Source: Metabacillus litoralis | GTDB lineage: Bacteria > Bacillota > Bacilli > Bacillales > Bacillaceae | DNA: 64,000 nt | Assembly (NCBI RefSeq): GCF_020524045.1 | Contig: NZ_JAIVKL010000018.1 | Span: 37,198-101,197 of the forward strand | Direction: 5' to 3' | Shown here: positions 62,841 through 64,000 of the stretch, piece by piece | Layout of the letters: every line of letters starts with the position of its first letter | How positions within the stretch are numbered: position 1 is the first letter of the stretch | Notes under the pieces: generated by a model | The model's input: only the letters and a program-made list of their open reading frames with translations | Told to the model about the DNA's origin: nothing | Databases searched by the model: none | Made by a program: the position numbers and the translations under genes

Positions 62841-63620
62841 GTGGAAACCATTATTAATCAAGTTTTCTGGATTTGGGTACCACTCACATTACTGCCCGTC
62901 TGGCTACGAATCGCCATTGTTACTTATGTTCTCATTATTCTTGCTAGACCAATTATCTTCCGACTACTTCCTAAGTTAATCGAATGGGCTAGCATGTTGG
63001 TGAAGAAAGGTGTTGAATACCTTTCTTATCCACTCATGGTATTATTTCATAAGTTTTTATCAAAACGACGTAGTAATGGAGATCACCGAATTCCCTACTG
63101 GCTCGAAGCAGGTGAGGATTTTTGCGCGGTGTTACTTAAAAGCTTTGGAAGATTAGAAGATTTATCAAAAAGACGAACAAGAAACAAAGCAAGAATAAAG
63201 AAAATGGTTCGACTTGTTGCATTTTCCCTAGCGATTTTGCTACCACTAGCGATTATCAATAACCCAACAACGTCTTACTCAAAAACTTGGAACAACTTCG
63301 AAGCATGGGTAACAAAAGAAAAAGTTCAAAAAGACCTGGGCTATGATCTCACGAAGCTACAAGCAAATGTCAAAGGAAAATTCGACGAAGTCAGTTCAAA
63401 AGTAAACCCAAAAACATTAAAGCTCAAGGAAAAATATAAAGATGGTGGAAACATCCGCGAAACACCGAACCTAAACGGAAACATCGTCGATGACCTCACA
63501 CAAGGCGAAACCATCACATACCTAGAAGAAGAACAAACCGACAACCAAGGAATCCGCTGGCTCAAAGTCGAAACACCTAACGGGAAAACAGGTTGGATTT
63601 CGGCTAAGATTGTGGAGTAA
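62841..63620 (+). CDS. Membrane protein with C-terminal SH3 domain
   Basis: A 259-residue protein starting at GTG 62841 (AAAGGAG 9 nt upstream). N-terminal hydrophobic helices (~5-22 and ~24-40), a cytoplasmic basic helical region (~45-120) and a further helix (~122-141, VRLVAFSLAILLPLAII) lead to a helical linker and a bacterial SH3 domain (~197-259: IRETPNLNGNIVDDLTQGE, WLKVETPNGKTGWISAKI). The SH3 domain would lie outside the membrane and might bind wall. Last gene of the operon; a wall-damage or attachment sensor is one possible role. Confidence 0.72.
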   Translation: METIINQVFWIWVPLTLLPVWLRIAIVTYVLIILARPIIFRLLPKLIEWASMLVKKGVEYLSYPLMVLFHKFLSKRRSNGDHRIPYWLEAGEDFCAVLLKSFGRLEDLSKRRTRNKARIKKMVRLVAFSLAILLPLAIINNPTTSYSKTWNNFEAWVTKEKVQKDLGYDLTKLQANVKGKFDEVSSKVNPKTLKLKEKYKDGGNIRETPNLNGNIVDDLTQGETITYLEEEQTDNQGIRWLKVETPNGKTGWISAKIVE

Positions 63621-63670
63621 GTGCGGTGCCTGTTAAGTGCGGTGCCTGTCACTACCCGAATCGTGTCGAA
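63618..63670. repeat. Tandem 16-nt duplication and right copy of the 32-nt repeat
   Basis: TAAGTGCGGTGCCTGT occurs twice in tandem (63618-63633, 63634-63649), starting at the stop codon of the SH3 gene. The second unit leads into GCGGTGCCTGTCACTACCCG (63639-63658), the right-hand match of the 56161 repeat in the same orientation. Confidence 0.75.
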
Positions 63671-63695
63671 AAACACCTATGAAGAATATCACAAA

Positions 63696-63883
63696 AAGAA
63701 GAGGCTGGGACATATGTATTAAAGCTAATGATAAACCCGAATTATTAGGTGATATATCAATTAATCATTCAATATTTCGGGTTTTTATTTGCTATCTTTA
63801 ACAGTTTTTTGATTTTGGAAACTATTTTAAAGAACTTAGTGGAATGGAGCGGAAGACACTCGACTCCTACGGGAATAGAGGAG
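63696..63883. repeat. MITE-like repeat, copy 3 (truncated)
   Basis: AAGAGGCTGGGACATATGTA and the following TAATGATAAACCCGAATTATT match the reverse complement of the right arm of copy 2 up to GGCGGAAGACACTCG-like GAGCGGAAGACACTCGACTC, then similarity stops near 63883. The AAACCCGAA...TTCGGGTTT hairpin (63737-63786) probably terminates the six-gene operon. Confidence 0.78.
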
Positions 63884-63930
63884 AGGGCACTGAAGAACTC
63901 AGGTTATTCTTAGATGAAATAATTTCCCAA

Positions 63931-63982
63931 AAAAAACCATCAATTTTTGTTCGAATTTTGAACAAAAATTGATGGTTTTTAT
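63931..63982. terminator. Strong bidirectional terminator at the right edge
   Basis: AAACCATCAATTTTTGTTC pairs perfectly with GAACAAAAATTGATGGTTT; A and T runs on both sides. It may belong to a gene beyond the window. Confidence 0.88.
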
Positions 63983-64000
63983 CTGTTTCCCTTCTATTTT

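Overview
The window is low-GC Gram-positive DNA from a Bacillus-like member of the Bacillaceae. It starts with the conserved Bacillus order degS / yvyE / tagV-type LCP ligase / tagO. Strong AGGAGG ribosome binding sites with frequent TTG and GTG starts, U-tailed hairpin terminators and an LPxTG surface-protein locus fit the same picture. No rRNA, tRNA, CRISPR array, transposase or prophage gene was seen. Coordinates below use starts chosen from ribosome binding sites.

1-25 kb is a cell-wall polysaccharide region. TagO starts the lipid-linked chain, MnaA and a WecC-type dehydrogenase make UDP-ManNAc and UDP-ManNAcA, and GtaB and a TuaD-type dehydrogenase make UDP-glucose and UDP-glucuronate. 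Several glycosyltransferases, including two very large multidomain ones (one carrying a polysaccharide pyruvyltransferase domain), a methyltransferase and a TagGH-type ABC exporter sit in one long minus-strand operon (about 22.0 to 10.7 kb). An SH3-rich glucosaminidase autolysin follows. No poly(glycerol/ribitol phosphate) polymerase is present, so the polymer is probably a uronic-acid-containing, possibly pyruvylated secondary wall polymer rather than classical teichoic acid (inference).

25-42 kb is a surface-adhesin locus: a 3057-residue and a 1400-residue internalin-like LRR/fibronectin protein, both LPxTG anchored and both started at TTG, a degenerate SGNH-like protein between them, and a TagU/LytR-type LCP ligase. 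42-56 kb carries small membrane proteins, an EAL protein whose leader is a clear c-di-GMP-I riboswitch followed by a terminator, a PHP phosphatase, the xpaC-yaaN pair, a SEC-C protein, two divergent BrnQ transporters and a PAS-PAS-GGDEF-EAL protein.

56.3-63.6 kb is the most unusual part: a compact six-gene operon encoding HEPN-CBS, membrane-TrkA_N-RyR, SLOG, TIR-(degenerate STAND NTPase)-helical repeat, SPFH-like, and membrane-SH3 proteins. The domain set matches known nucleotide/NAD-centred conflict systems (TIR, SLOG, HEPN, RyR), but this combination looks uncommon. Similar 32-nt sequences lie in direct orientation on both sides, and related MITE-like repeat copies lie further out. It is the best candidate here for an undescribed immunity or stress-signalling system.
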